From Isoetes taiwanensis (Eukaryota > Streptophyta > Lycopodiopsida > Isoetales > Isoetaceae): a stretch of DNA of 64,000 nucleotides. Where the stretch lies: NCBI GenBank assembly GCA_021234155.1, contig JAJEKV010000010.1, positions 9,898,406 through 9,962,405 on the forward strand, written 5' to 3'. Made by a program: the position numbers and the translations under genes. The stretch's first letter is position 1. Every line of letters begins with the position of its first letter. The notes under the pieces are model-generated. The model was not told the origin of the DNA. It worked only from the letters and a program-made list of their open reading frames with translations, and ran no database searches. Shown here one piece after another: positions 43,307 through 55,536 of this stretch.

Positions 43307-44611
43307 TTTTATTTATTTATTTATTTTATTAATCAAGCCATTTAGGCCCCCAGGCCTCTATGGCAAAAAGGATTACAAAGTAGTACTTTGGCACTTAATT
43401 CGAGAGCGCCTTCAATGTCAAAATCTCTCATAAGAGTGAAAAGCTCAATTATATCTTCTTTTTCTTTCAAAAGATCTCTAAAATATGAATACAAAGTATG
43501 TGCAGGGCATAAGAAAAAGTTCACCAAGTGTTAAGGCTACAATACCATAACGAGCCCTTACTCGCTCAGATCTTTTGTGCATTTCAAGAGTCGTCTTCTT
43601 CATCTTCAATAGCTGGTTCTAGACAACTTGGACAAAACCGCTCCTCATGGGCGGTCATCCCACCTACCAGTCTCAATTAGAAATTATGAGACGATAATCT
43701 CATTTGCGAAATAAGCATGCGTTTCTTCCTGGCGATACATGAGAGTAGATAAGGCTGCTCTTTATACTCTGTCGATCGTTTAGATTAGTCAAGTAAAACT
43801 TCTTTTCACATCCTTATCTTCGCCTACTTGCCAAAGTCTGCGAATCGCCCGTCGCGTACACATATAATGTATTTCTTCAAATTTAAGACAAGGGCCAATT
43901 GTCATCACCAAGCCATTTCCTTGCCCATCGCTTGACATCGGCATACCAACCTTTTGTGCTATGCATAAGGGCTTGGTAAGGTAACCGGTCAGTGTCCATA
44001 TCTAGAACTCTGTTAACAAAGGAGATAGTTCTGCACAATGCCTCTACCTCAAGAGGTAGCGCCCTGTTTCAGCCAACATCATGCAATAAGGAGTTTGCAC
44101 CTTGACTCCCAATTCACCTATCAAGAATCGTTTTTGGATCTTTTCTAGATTGCTCCACCCCTTTAAAGACAAGCCTGGCCCCCAAACTGGGCTTCCATAA
44201 AGAACCATTGTCTTAACTTGTATCCCAAAAAAGAGTTTCTTCAGTAGCCAATGTTCAAAATTATTGATTTTACACTGATTCATCATACTGTAAAATGCTC
44301 TGAGACCACCTGATGCATGTTTCTGGGCTGCCAATGTCCACCTATAGTTATTTGACACTTCAATTCCCAAATACTTATAATTAGTGACCTGTTCAAGTGG
44401 AGCACCACCTACATAAAATTCTGTGGAATCCCGGCCCCCTATCACCATTATCTTTGATTTATTGGGATTTACCCTCATGCTTTTTTCTTCACAAAAACCA
44501 CATAATACATCTAGATGACGCTGCAGCCCAGCTGGGTTCTTTGAAATTAATACAATGTCATCAGCAAAAGGCAGAAGCTGCAAAGCATACCTCCCCAAAT
44601 GACCTCCCCAA
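43307..44611 (-). mobile_element. LINE B, copy 2
   Basis: Same truncation point and the same flanking ACAATATA (43,299-43,306 and 44,612-44,619) as copy 1. The longest frame, 44,044-44,673, joins LPFADDIVLI to LYGSPVWGPGL without the frameshift seen in copy 1, but its first residues come from the flanking array. The 3' half is broken into short frames. Confidence 0.8.
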
Positions 44612-47431
44612 ACAATATAATAATCATATGGAGCACGAGAACACGCCAATTTCTTCTCAATATCATGGATCACATCTTAGATATAATGGAACAAGATAAG
44701 AAAAATTCTTTACTACAATATAATAATCATATCGAGCACAATTATATGTTCTCTTCTTCTCAATATCATGGACTCCAATTTATTTATAATAAATTGAGAT
44801 AAGAAAATCTCTCTTATCATACTAAAATAATCACATCTAGCACCCTCCATCCTAGTGTATGGTAAAGTATGAAATGATTAGGAAAATTTCCTTCAAGCCT
44901 TAGGAAGGAAGGAAGGAAGGAAGGTTCTTTTATCGTCCGCGGAGGCCAATCGGCCTATGGGACCCAAATTACAGGGGTGCAGCAAGTCCGTTGCTACCCG
45001 AATTAAAAACGCGCCTACGAGGGAAAACCCGTCGCCGCGACAACAAGCTTCTTGGGCAAAAATATAAATATACATATACACATGAATTTCCGGCACCTCG
45101 AGATAGGCTGGGGGATAGAGGTGAGTCCACACCCAAAACCTCATGGAGGTAGGAGCCAAGGGATCAAACCGACGGCTGCATCGAGTAGCTTCGTGGGCGC
45201 ACCGTGTCGCACCAAGAGGGCGTGAAGAGCCCGATCCGACTATAGGCCGGATGTACTTTGGAAGGCATGGCTTTCATCCTCAACAACCCCCACGGCAACA
45301 CCGACAAAGCCCGCCCCGGCGCAGCTTCTCCAATCCAATCGGACCGCCTCAAGCCGAAGATGGTGGGCCCCTCGCTCAATGGGACGAATGATCCCGGTGG
45401 CTTCTTCATGGGCAACCGAGAACACAGGTAAAGCTGTGGGCCTCGAACCAGGGTGGGGTTTATGTGCTATTTATGGTGTGCCATCTTTACCTGTTCATGA
45501 GCATTGTGGTCCCAGAGCTTCCCAAGGAAACAAGAGTCCAAGTACCCCCTCAGCCTATCCCATCAAGGCGCCTGCCTGTGCACCGGGCGCACCTATGTGC
45601 CTCTACATTCCGTGCGCCAACCACCGGGCTCTCTTGTCCTTCCAACAAGCCCCGAAGTCGCTTCTTGGGCTCATCGCCGCCGCCAGAAGCAAGGAGAGCC
45701 GCCGCCCATGCTGGCCACCTTGTGGAAGTAAACAATGTGTCTATCGAGGGGCGCATGCTGCAAAGGCATGAATCCTGTCTCCTGCAATAAGATCTAATAT
45801 GGAACTGAGGGCTTGACCCCAAGTGCCCACATCAAAAATGCCTTCTGGACCTGCTCCAAGTCGTTCCAAGTCGCCAAAGACACCATCGGGCCCCACACCT
45901 CGACCCCATACGTAAGAAGTGGCTCCACCATTGGTTCGAACAAATGTGATCATGGCCCCACCATACAGCCGCCTGTGACTATTGTTTTGCATTGCATACA
46001 ACGCCCAACCTCAAGCGGTCACCAAGGCTAATGGATGCATCCCAATACATTGAGGACAAAAATTCCACCCACGTGTACTTGTAATCGGGTGTGACCTCTA
46101 CCATCCGCCTGGGTAAGTGAGCCGAGGTGCCGGATGACGGAGGGAGGATATGAGGACCACCTTAGTCTTGGCCAAAGTTGACACGCATGTCCATCGCCCG
46201 GGCGTAATGTGTCCAGTGGCATCTAGGTGTGCCTCGCATGCCCTCCGTGTATGGGCCAAAGGGTCCACATCATCCGCATAGATGAGCCGCCGGATGACCT
46301 GGGTGCAAGAGTCAGATACCGGCCCCCCATTGACAAGAAGCGGACTCCAACCGGTCAATGTAAAGTCCAAAGAGTGTGGGTGAGAGGACAACCTTACCTA
46401 ACTCCAATGCCGGGCCGGCAAATGATCGGCCCTTTTCTTGCATGCGGCCCGCGCGGCTCTCCCATACCAGACACCGCTCGCAGATCCACAAGGAGCCCCG
46501 ATGGTGCAATCTCGCCTACAACTTTTCCCCTGCAGGTACCGCGGTCAAAAGCTTTTGCAAAGTCCACAAAACAAAGAAGATGCGGTCCTCCCCGACGGTT
46601 CAAGTGTCCTCACTGTGGTCCCGAAAGTGTGAAGATATGATCAATGGTCGAATGTCCGGGTCGGAAGCCCCGCCGGGTAAGTGCCCCATTTCACGCCTCG
46701 CCCAACCGGGTTACTTGTCGTTAGAATGCCCGCCAACAAATTTGGCAAACACCGAGTCAACCTCGATGGTTCGGGAATTATCGGGCGATTAATGGGCCCT
46801 CTCGCCTTTGTAGATCTAAACAACCCCGCCTTTGGGTCCATGACCGAAAACCCTCTTGCAAATACTGCTGAACAATGCAAACAGGGATCGCACCATGGGC
46901 TGCCTTCCCATTAGCCGCACCGCAGCCCCTCTTCGACATCTTCTTCCTCGCGGATCACCAGCAGGGCCATTGCTGCGGGGGGCACATCTATCCGTGTTCC
47001 CTTGGGATCATAAAGCTGCTGCAGGTACTCCTCCCATTGCTCCGCCGTGATGTGCCACGTAGATTGTGCTGGCCTTTGGAGTACCCCGCGCCAGAAAATT
47101 CTCGGATGGGTGTCTAGTAGGCCTAACATTTCTCTTTGGTGCCTTGCCAGGTACCTTTGCCTTTGTTTTCTTGAGGAAGGCGCTGTAATGGCTGGTGGCC
47201 CGAGCTCAGCGTGTCCCCGATCCACGACGAGACGGCGCGATTTGCGCTCCTTACATTCAAAGATCAAACCATCCGCTACGCCGAAAGGTTCCTACCGACT
47301 CGATCTCGGGCGGGGGAGGTCTTCCAAAGCAGTTGTCTGCCCCTAGCATGGACAATTCAAAATTTGAATTTGCTTAATGTATAAAAGCATGGATTGTAGG
47401 AGAATGGACTTTTCGATTTCTATATGCACGC

Positions 47432-47722
47432 TTGCAAATTTCAAAAACGAGGTTAGTACGGACGCTCGGCTCACACGAAGCGAATTGTGTCAGCATACAA
47501 ATTGTACACCTTCATTTCAAGCCCCGTGCGATCTACGCAAAGATGGAAGCTCCAAATGATGTGTGGATAAGGATCCAACTGACTCACTTAATATGCTCCA
47601 GCCTTCAATCGCAAAAAAGGAGGTCTAAAAATAAGAACTTAGACCTCGGCGTGTTGTGTCTTGCGTGCTCAAAAAGTGTTGACATCTGGGATGATGATGC
47701 TTTATATCCATTGATCCGTTGA
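47432..47722 (+). pseudogene. Unknown ORF of the inserted segment, broken (copy 3)
   Basis: Contains KMEAPNDVWIRIQLTH and NKNLDLGVLCLACSKSVDIW, so it is the copy of the 27.8-kb ORF. Small indels shift the frame near 47,590 and again before LYPLIR, and the C-terminal third is lost. Confidence 0.55.
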
Positions 47723-48259
47723 GTGGCAAGAAACCGCTATTTCAGACGCTTCAAGTTTGTTCCGATTTTGTGGTGACGGTAACTCTCGGCCTCCTAGGAT
47801 ATTGTGAGAGATTGAGAGAGGATGAAGGCATTCGTAATCGAATACTGCCTTGAGATGAGCCGCCCGATAAGGAAGGGAAATGTCCGTGAAGATGCTAATA
47901 AATGACATTATACTTTGCAATGTGAAGGGTTTATACATTCTTGAAGTACAAAGGTCATGGTGTTTGTGTTTAGATACTGCTAATACAAGAAGTCTTTGAC
48001 TACTTTTAACAATAGATTCCTTTAAAAATCTATAGCTATTTAAATTATAGCAAAAATGAGTCTTGAAACTCTTTAAGTAGTAGAAGAACTCTTTGACTAG
48101 TTATCCATTTGATGACCATTTTTTAAGAAAATATGATATGTGACATTCTTATATGCAAACATTCATAAAATTTATGAACATTGAAGGTCAAAGCCATCCT
48201 TGTTTAAAGAGGATCATATGATGCAAAATCTTCATGCGCAGAAGTAATTCCATATAAGA

Positions 48260-49110
48260 AATTCGCCTGGTGTGATCCTTGCGTAAAAAAGTAAATAGAA
48301 ACACAAATATTGAACTTACAACTTAGCGTAAACAAATAGCATTTTAATAAACCAACACTTTATATACTAACACTTTACACTTTAAATAAGATATTTATTT
48401 CTTTCCTTTTTACTTGAAAGCTATTTTTTTCAAGATGGATCACACCAAGCTTAATAATACATATGCAAAAAAAAAGGACACACTAAATTGCATGGTGTGA
48501 TCCACTTTCTTATTTGTTGTCAAATTAAAATTAAACACAAGTACTCATTCCTATTTGTATCTAAAATGCTTTACCACTCTTAAGTACATAAGTCATTATC
48601 CCTTTTCAAAGAGCATATTATTTTTCAAGAAGGATCACACAAGCGAATAGTACATATGCAAACAAAAAATGGAACACACTAAATTAAATCGTGTGATCCA
48701 CTTTCTTATTTGTTGTCAAATTAAAATTAAACACAAGTACCCCTTCTCATTTAATGCTTTACCACCCCAAGTGCATAAAGTTATTAGTCCTTTTAAAGAG
48801 CATATCTTTTTTTTTTAAGAAGGATCACATCAAGCATCCTATTTGCATCTAAAATACTTTACCAACTCTAGTAGTACATATAAAGTTATTAGCCTTTTTT
48901 CAAAAAGCAAACACTTTATCAATAAATGAGCACGCCACATATCCACACTTAACTTCAAATAAGACACATATATATTTCTTTTATTAAAAGATAATCAAAG
49001 TAATTTTACTATAGGAAGTCATATTTTTCCAAAAAGATCACACCAAGCTTAATTTTGTATAAGCTAAAAGGTTGGAATATACTAAATTAAAGATGGTGTG
49101 ATCCACTTTC
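48260..49110. repeat. Hairpin-bearing tandem array (copy 3)
   Basis: Third copy of the GGATCACACCA / TGGTGTGATCC array. Several inner arm bases differ (for example AATTAAATCGTGTGATCC and AATTAAAGATGGTGTG), which weakens the stems. Confidence 0.65.
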
Positions 49111-52100
49111 TTGTTTGTTGTCAATAGATAATAACACCAAGTCCTCATCAATAGTCTCCCATTTGCATATAAAATATGTATCATTCCAAGTTATATTATG
49201 TTTTATGAACTAAACTTTTTCAAAGAGGGTCCCAAAGCAAAATACAAACACTTAATCAATAAGCCAACACTTTACCAACAACCAAAGCTTTATTAAATAA
49301 GATTTTATGTTATTTTATCAAACCTAACAATGTTTCCATATGTGACACTTTGAGTTAATCGATCCAAAGGCTCATGAAAGCGACATTTTATACAATATGT
49401 CTTTGGAGCTTTTGTGTCGCGGGCATTAGTAAACACCTCTAATAGAGCAAATATTTTGTAACTCATTTTTTCAACAACCCTGGATGCACGTCTTATCAAA
49501 CATTTCTTCATTGCAAGGACACCATTCTCATAAGGCTTGCACAATTCGCTTAAAAGAGATCATGGGACGACTTTCAAGCTCGGCTCCCACAACTTTACAA
49601 CATAAAACTAGATGCCCATTGCCCTGAATGTATATCTTGGAAAAGCATGTCTCTTATGTCCATATGTTAGACAACAACGATGCTAGTAATGCTTTTCCCT
49701 AGTCTCAAATCCCCGACATCTGATAAATATAGCCCAAAGAAAAATATTTGATTCAGTGAGTGAATATAAATCAAGAAGAGGGAAGAAAAAAGAACCAAGG
49801 ATTACATGACGCGAAATCTCACTACACATTTACAAAGTGCATATGCATTTTCGCATGGTGTGATCCATGTATTATTGAGGGTGCAAATTTGCAAATATCC
49901 TCCTCTTCAAATCCCTTTCCCCCCTCCCTTCCCTTTTTTTTTTTTGCAATACACTATCCATAGCATTTATTTTGAACCCTATAGTTCTACCTATTCATTG
50001 CGTATGAATGTCGCGCCGGCGATGTAACTCCATAGTCACCCTTCGTTAAGGATAGCATTCTCACCCACGAGCCTATGGATAGATATCCTTCCACCGTCAG
50101 ATCGATCGGTCGTTGAATTGTAAGAATGAATGGCAGAGAGCAATACGATGAATGGGAAGAGCTGAAAAGTAGGAAAACTTCAGAATGAAAATTTGGGTAG
50201 TAAAAACATGGCATGTAACGTATGTTTGCTTGTCCGCACATCGCCTCGCCGTTGTTGCTTAACTCTATGCTCGCCCCACAAAAACACAGACACTATTAAC
50301 GACTTGGATTCCAAATGAAGAGCGAAGGCGGAGAGGATGCACGTTGCGGCGCTAATGTGAACAATGGAACTAGGAAGAGAGGATCGCCGCCAGGGTGGTG
50401 CACCCGGACCCACAAGTAGCGGTTATGTCTGTCGGTCTTCTGGAGGGAAACCAAATGTTCCAAGGCTACCCGGTAGTAGCAGTAACCCCACCGCGCCCTA
50501 CGCCTCCCTCGGCACAACCATTGAACACCGAAAAATGCCGGGTACTGGCAGATCGGGCAGCTGCGGGTCTGGTGTTTCCTAATGTCTCCATGAGGAAGAT
50601 GAGGTCCATGTCCACAACTACTGAATTGAGGCTATCGCCCTTCTGCCACAGGAAACCCCGACAGTTCCAGACCACCACCTGGAGGCACAATTCCTATTGA
50701 GCGATCGGAGATGCTTGTGTAGTGTGTATCACGGAAGGACCAAAGATGGAGCTGATCGAAAGGCGGGGCAGATTTCGAGACAAGCGGCGAGGCAAGCAGG
50801 GGCAGATTTGGGTCGAAAGGCGAGAGCGACCGAAGTTATGGGGCAGATTTCATGAGAAGCGTGGAGCCGAGGCGTGAGGGGTAGCATTTGCTGGCAGTGT
50901 GCAACAGAGCATTTGGTCGACGGGCGGGCGCCCCCGACCAGGCGAACTCCCCGTCACCGGCCTCCTGTTGCACTGGAGTAAGATCCCGGCTCACATACAG
51001 AGATGTTCCCTTCAGTAACTTGCCCTGTCGCAGTATGGCCTCTCGAACTTGTGCATCCGCAACCGTGAACACCAATGACTACCAGGGCATTTGGAACCCC
51101 ACGGTGAATCCGCGTAACTCAACAGTCCTCGACCGAGAAACGCCATATCTTCAAGAATCTGTGTGTATCTTCGGTGAGATTCTCTCCGGCTCTTAGGCGC
51201 AGGCCGCGAACTACTGGGTTGGGCTCGTCAGCTTCGCGCCACGGGAGTTCGGCGTCCGTCGAGGGCACCGCCCACTCGCCCGGTGGCGGCATGCGCGATG
51301 ATGGTGCGGCAGGGGCCGCTACCGTCGGCCGCTCAGTTGATCGGTGACCGCGATTGACGCCTTGCAAAGTTGTTGGGCTCGCGGTACTAGTGTGTCATGT
51401 CTTTGCGGCTTACGTTCTCACGAAGTCTAGAGCTCACTCTTGCAAGGCTTGGTCCCCGCTTTGCCATCTCCGCGCGGTGATGCCATTGTTCATCGCGCCT
51501 ACGATGGAGGCCCCTTTACCTTCTTTGGGCAACGATGATTGAAGCTCTTGCATTTCCCCGTCCGTGCCAAATCCTTCTCCCCGAAAGGCTTCGCTTTGCC
51601 TCGGTTAACTTCCAAGTCGGCCTGCAACCTCTGTCTTGCAGCGGTAGCCTCCTCAACTTCCAACTGGAGTGTGGCATGTGCTCGCCGTGCCATGGCATTG
51701 GCCTAATCGACCTCGATGCGGAGCTGAGACGTGATTGCAAGTGTCTCGCGCTCTGCCCGGTCCCTGTCCTGTCTCGTAGCGTCCAGGGTATCCACGCGAG
51801 CCTGCATGTCTGCGAGCACCTGCCGGTCTTGCTGTCTCTCAAAGTGCACCAAGCCGATGCTGTCATCCACCTGGCATGCTTGGGTCTCCAACTCAGTGAT
51901 CTGTTGTTTTGCTATCATTAACTGTCTGCGCAACACCTGGGATGTTGCAGACTCCACCTCCGTCTCCAGGCCCACAATGCGGGCACTGTTGGCCTCAACC
52001 CCAGCTTGGATGCCGACCCAACGTTTTGCCAATGGAGGGGCCCCTGTGGGGCCTGCGCAGCCAATTCCCGTCTGTCGAGCCGGCCTGGTTGTGTGGGTCT

Positions 52101-52683
52101 TGGCCCCGGCCTCCTTCTTCATGGAGGATGTCTCTCCCTTGCCCATTGCGTCTGCACGGGGCCGCTTCCTTGGTGGCCCTTCCTGGTTTTCCCAGGCAGT
52201 CTCGGCCTGCGTGAGGTCAGTAGGCTGTGCTGGGGTTTGCCCGGGGTGGGGTGCTGTGGTCCGTGGAAGCTCACCTGCTAGGGGTGAGTCCAGACACTGA
52301 GCTGCTTCTGTGGCCATGACTTGGGCTATGGCACGTCAAGCAAGGTTTAGGTAGGCTATGGCAGGGGCTTGTCAGGTCTGAAAGGGCTAAGATGAACAGG
52401 CATCTATGTATTTGGACGGGACTTATCCTACTAATAATTTATTGGTTCGGAAAACGAACCAAAATATTATTACTACCAAAGTTTTGGTTCCTACCTATAT
52501 AAAAATGAAAGGGATAAATTCTTATATGCTTCTTTTTTGATCGGCCGCATATCCTACTATATTTTAAGTGAATAGGAAAAAATATTTTTTTAATCGGTAT
52601 TTCTATGACGCGCCTAGGACTTTGCTGCATGTAGCCCCCATCTTATTTATAATGGACTGAGATAGAAAACTTTCCACAATATA

Positions 52684-54001
52684 TTTTATTTATTTATTTA
52701 TTTTATTAATCAAGCCATTTAGGCTCCCAGGCCTCTATGGCAAAAAAAGATTACAAAGTAGTACTTTGGCACTTAATTCAGAGCGCCTTCAATGTCAAAA
52801 TCTCTCATAAGAGTGAAAAGCTCAATTATATCTTCTCTTTCTTTCAAAAGATCTCTAAAATATGAATACAAAGTATGTGCAGGCATAAGAAAAAGTTCAC
52901 CAAGTGTTAAGGCTACAATACCATAACGAGCCCTTACATGTTCGTATGCTGTGCATTTCAAGAGTGCGTCTTCTTCATCTTCAATAGCTGGTTCTAGACA
53001 ACTTGGACAAAACCGCTCCTCATGGGCGGTCATCCCACCTACCAGTCTCAATTAGCAAATTATGAGACGATAATCTCATTTATTGAAATAAGCATGCGTT
53101 TCTTCCTGGCCGATACATGAGAGTAGATAAGGCTGCTCTTTATACTCTGGCGATCGTTTAGATTAGTCAAGTAAAACTTCTTTTTCACATCCTTATCTTC
53201 GTCTACTTGCCAAAGTCTGCGAATCGCCCGTGCAGCCACATAATCGTGTATTTCTTCAAATTTCTGAGACAAGGGCCAATTGTCATCACCAAGCCATTTC
53301 CTTGCCCATCGCTTGACATCGGCATACCAACCTTTTGTGCTATGCATAAGGGCTTGGTAAGGTAACCGGTCAGTGTCCATATCTAGAACTCTGTTAACAA
53401 AGGAGATAGTTCTGCACAATGCCTCTACCTCAAGAGGTAGCAGACCTGTTTCAGCCAACATCATGCAGTAAGGAGTTTGCACCTTGACTCCCAATTCACC
53501 TATCAAGAATCGTTTTTGGATCTTTTCTAGATTGCTCCACCCCTTTAAAGACAAGCCTGACCCCCAAACTGGGCTTCCATAAAGAACCACTGTCTTAACT
53601 TGTATCCCAAAAAAGAGTTTCTTCAGTCGCCAATGTTCAAAATTATTGATTTTACACTGATTCATCATACTATAAAATGCTCTGAGACCACCTGATGCAT
53701 GTTTCTGGGCTGCCAATGTCCACCTATAGTTATTTGACACTTCAATTCCCAAATACTTATAATTAGTGACCTGTTCAAGTGGAGCACCACCTACATAAAA
53801 TTCTGTGGAATCCCGGCCCCCTATCACCATTATCTTTGATTTATCGGGATTTACCCTCATGCTTTTTTCTTCATAAAAACCACATAATACATCTAGATGA
53901 CGCTGCAGCCCAGCTGGGTTCTTTGAAATTAATACAATGTCATCAGCAAAAGGCAGAAGCTGCAAAGCATACCTCCCCAAATGAGCTCCTAACCCTCCAA
54001 G
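52684..54001 (-). mobile_element. LINE B, copy 3, with a longer 5' side
   Basis: The 3' side matches copies 1 and 2 (ACAATATA at 52,676-52,683, then the AATA tail). On the 5' side the sequence goes past the truncation point of the other copies into more LINE coding sequence (LGGLGAHLGRYALQ) and is cut by the CACTA terminus at 54,002. The right ACAATATA is missing. Confidence 0.75.
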
Positions 54002-54004
54002 CAC
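53060..54004 (-). CDS. LINE B RT fragment, longest open frame (copy 3)
   Basis: The 314-codon frame runs from GAHLGRYALQLLPFADDIVL through VLYGSPVWGSGLSLKGW, LGVKVQTPYCMMLAETGLLP and WARKWLGDDNWPLSQ to about YLTNLND. It then shifts frame; the zinc-like C-terminus is in 52,773-53,051 (FCPSCLEPAIEDEEDALLKC). It is the best preserved of the three LINE B copies. It has catalytic FADD but lacks motifs A and B, so it is inactive. Confidence 0.7.
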   Translation of the reverse strand: MLGGLGAHLGRYALQLLPFADDIVLISKNPAGLQRHLDVLCGFYEEKSMRVNPDKSKIMVIGGRDSTEFYVGGAPLEQVTNYKYLGIEVSNNYRWTLAAQKHASGGLRAFYSMMNQCKINNFEHWRLKKLFFGIQVKTVVLYGSPVWGSGLSLKGWSNLEKIQKRFLIGELGVKVQTPYCMMLAETGLLPLEVEALCRTISFVNRVLDMDTDRLPYQALMHSTKGWYADVKRWARKWLGDDNWPLSQKFEEIHDYVAARAIRRLWQVDEDKDVKKKFYLTNLNDRQSIKSSLIYSHVSARKKRMLISINEIIVS

Positions 54005-54310
54005 TACAAGAGAATGAAGGTTTTTTGTCAGAAAAATCGTCAGATGGTCTTCACAAAACTGACAACTGTCCAGATCCTACTGGCTGACGATTTATCTGAC
54101 GAATATTATCTGACGATTGAGTGTCAGAAAAATCGTCAAAATTTTCGTCAGGAAAATCGTCACAATTTTCGTCAACAAAATCGTCAGAAAAATCGTCCAA
54201 ATTTTCGTCAGAAAAATCGTCATAAAAGTCGTCACACTTTTCGTCAAAAAAATCGTCATAATTTTCGTCAAAAAATTCGTCATAATTTTCGTCAAAAAAA
54301 TCGTCTACTT
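54002..54310 (+). mobile_element. CACTA (En/Spm-type) terminus with subterminal repeats
   Basis: CACTACAAGAGAA starts at 54,002 and matches the CACTACAAGAAA-type end of plant CACTA transposons. It is followed by a dense array of TCGTCA units on alternating TTTTCGTCA and AAAATCGTCA backgrounds to about 54,305, the usual transposase-binding subterminal region. The base triplet before it is AAG, a possible 3-bp target duplication. The partner end (CTTGTAGTG) was not seen to the right, so the element is truncated or runs beyond a later insertion. Confidence 0.7.
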
Positions 54311-54750
54311 TTTCATCTTTTGCGAGGGGTCTGTTTGCATTTTGTTCTAATTTGCATTTTGTTTGCAATTCTGAATTTTGTATCGATTTGCACTTCGTCT
54401 TCATTATCTATTTAGTAATGTGCCTGAGTTTAACATGAATGTAGACTACAGGTTATGAATAAATCAGAGCATCTGTAAAACAAAAACTCCTTTATTTAAT
54501 TGTAATCATAGTTACATGTAACAATCTTTACAATGCCAACAAGTATAATGTGGCATGTTGCTTCTTCTTCAAAACATGTTCTATATTCCTAAACAAGTAG
54601 CCTGCAACCTGCAACCTGCAAAATAGTCATTCACAATTATAAAGCAATACCTCAACAATTACCCACCTGTAAAAGAGTATGCTGCAATACACCAATGCAG
54701 ACCTCCATTTCACGTAGCTCACCCTGTACAAAGAAGAATTCTATTACATA
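54311..54750. other. AT-rich interior next to the CACTA end
   Basis: Contains repeated TTTGCATTTTG phrases and CTGCAACCTGCAACCTGCAA (near 54,600). No gene recognised. Confidence 0.4.
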
Positions 54751-54945
54751 CTAGTAATGGTGCCCAGCGTTGCTGGGCAGAAGTTGGTAACCTGTAAATG
54801 ATAATCCAACGAATTCACTTTGGAAACCATGGATTTACTTCTCTATCTATAGTTCTCATTGTGCCAATCATTTTGGAAAACATGGATTTGCTTCTCTACC
54901 CATAGTCTTCATTGTGCCAATCATCATGATAGACAAATAAAGAAA

Positions 54946-55161
54946 GAAGTTTTCTTCTTTTAGCATCATTGTAATATTATTGGAATTAATACATTGATCG
55001 TACCATGTATGCTTATCAGTTTCTCCGAATTTCTAGAGTACCAGATAAAGGAAGAAGTTTTCTTCTTTTAGCATCATTGTAATATTATTGGAATTAATAC
55101 ATTGATCGTACCATGTGTGCTTATCAGTTTCTCTGAATTTCTAGAGTACCACCTGCTTTTG
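54946..55161. repeat. Direct tandem duplication, 108-bp period
   Basis: GAAGTTTTCTTCTTTTAGCA begins at 54,946 and again at 55,054; the copies differ at only a few bases. Just before it, a shorter 61-bp duplication of TTGGAAAACATGGATTTGCT occurs at about 54,821 and 54,882. Confidence 0.85.
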
Positions 55162-55536
55162 TAAGGGGTGGTAAGGAATTGCCAATTTGTGTTGTTAATA
55201 TTATGGTTTTTACTTGTAGTTTATTGGGATCATATTTTGCTTATTGATTTCTTGCGACAGTTTTTGTTCCCTAGTTGCTTGATTTCATAATCACGTGCTC
55301 ACAATTATGTTTATTTATTCCTGGACTTTATGTGTTTTTATCATGATTTAAGCTTTTTTTTTTTGAGTAGATTTGGAGGTTAGTTATAAATTTTCCACAT
55401 GATTATTATAAGTATAAATTGGGAAGTGCTAGCATATGGCACACTTGTTGCAACAATGTGTGCTTTTATTATATGTGATTAAATAATGCTTTAACATTAT
55501 GAACCTGTATACAGTATTATTTACAAAAGAAAATTA

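Larger units (their letters stand above)
34822..44611. repeat. Tandem unit 2 (about 9.79 kb)
   Basis: Same order as unit 1. Long stretches (for example 38,100-40,130 against 28,250-30,300) are almost identical, while GC-rich parts show clusters of small indels, heaviest at 41,340-42,480. Confidence 0.9.
44903..52317 (-). mobile_element. LINE A, copy 3
   Basis: ORF1 spans 52,317-50,694; the first 204 codons are intact up to the in-frame TAG (about 51,703), including the coiled-coil start. The endonuclease is cut down to about 50,693-50,370 by the 420-bp deletion. The foreign segment is about 47,350-50,369, the RT 47,345-45,050 is badly disturbed by small indels, and the (CTTC)n tail is at 44,903-44,924. 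Confidence 0.8.
44612..53984. repeat. Tandem unit 3 (about 9.37 kb, shorter)
   Basis: Same order again. It is shorter mainly because about 420 bp is missing at the boundary between the inner insertion and the endonuclease (near 50,369). It ends differently from units 1 and 2: at CCCCAAATGA it runs into other sequence and then the CACTA terminus at 54,002. Confidence 0.85.

Noticed and set aside
54117-54305. TCGTCA array as a CRISPR-like repeat
   Set aside because: Units are 9-18 bp, irregular, without spacers, and lie behind a CACTA terminus in eukaryotic DNA.
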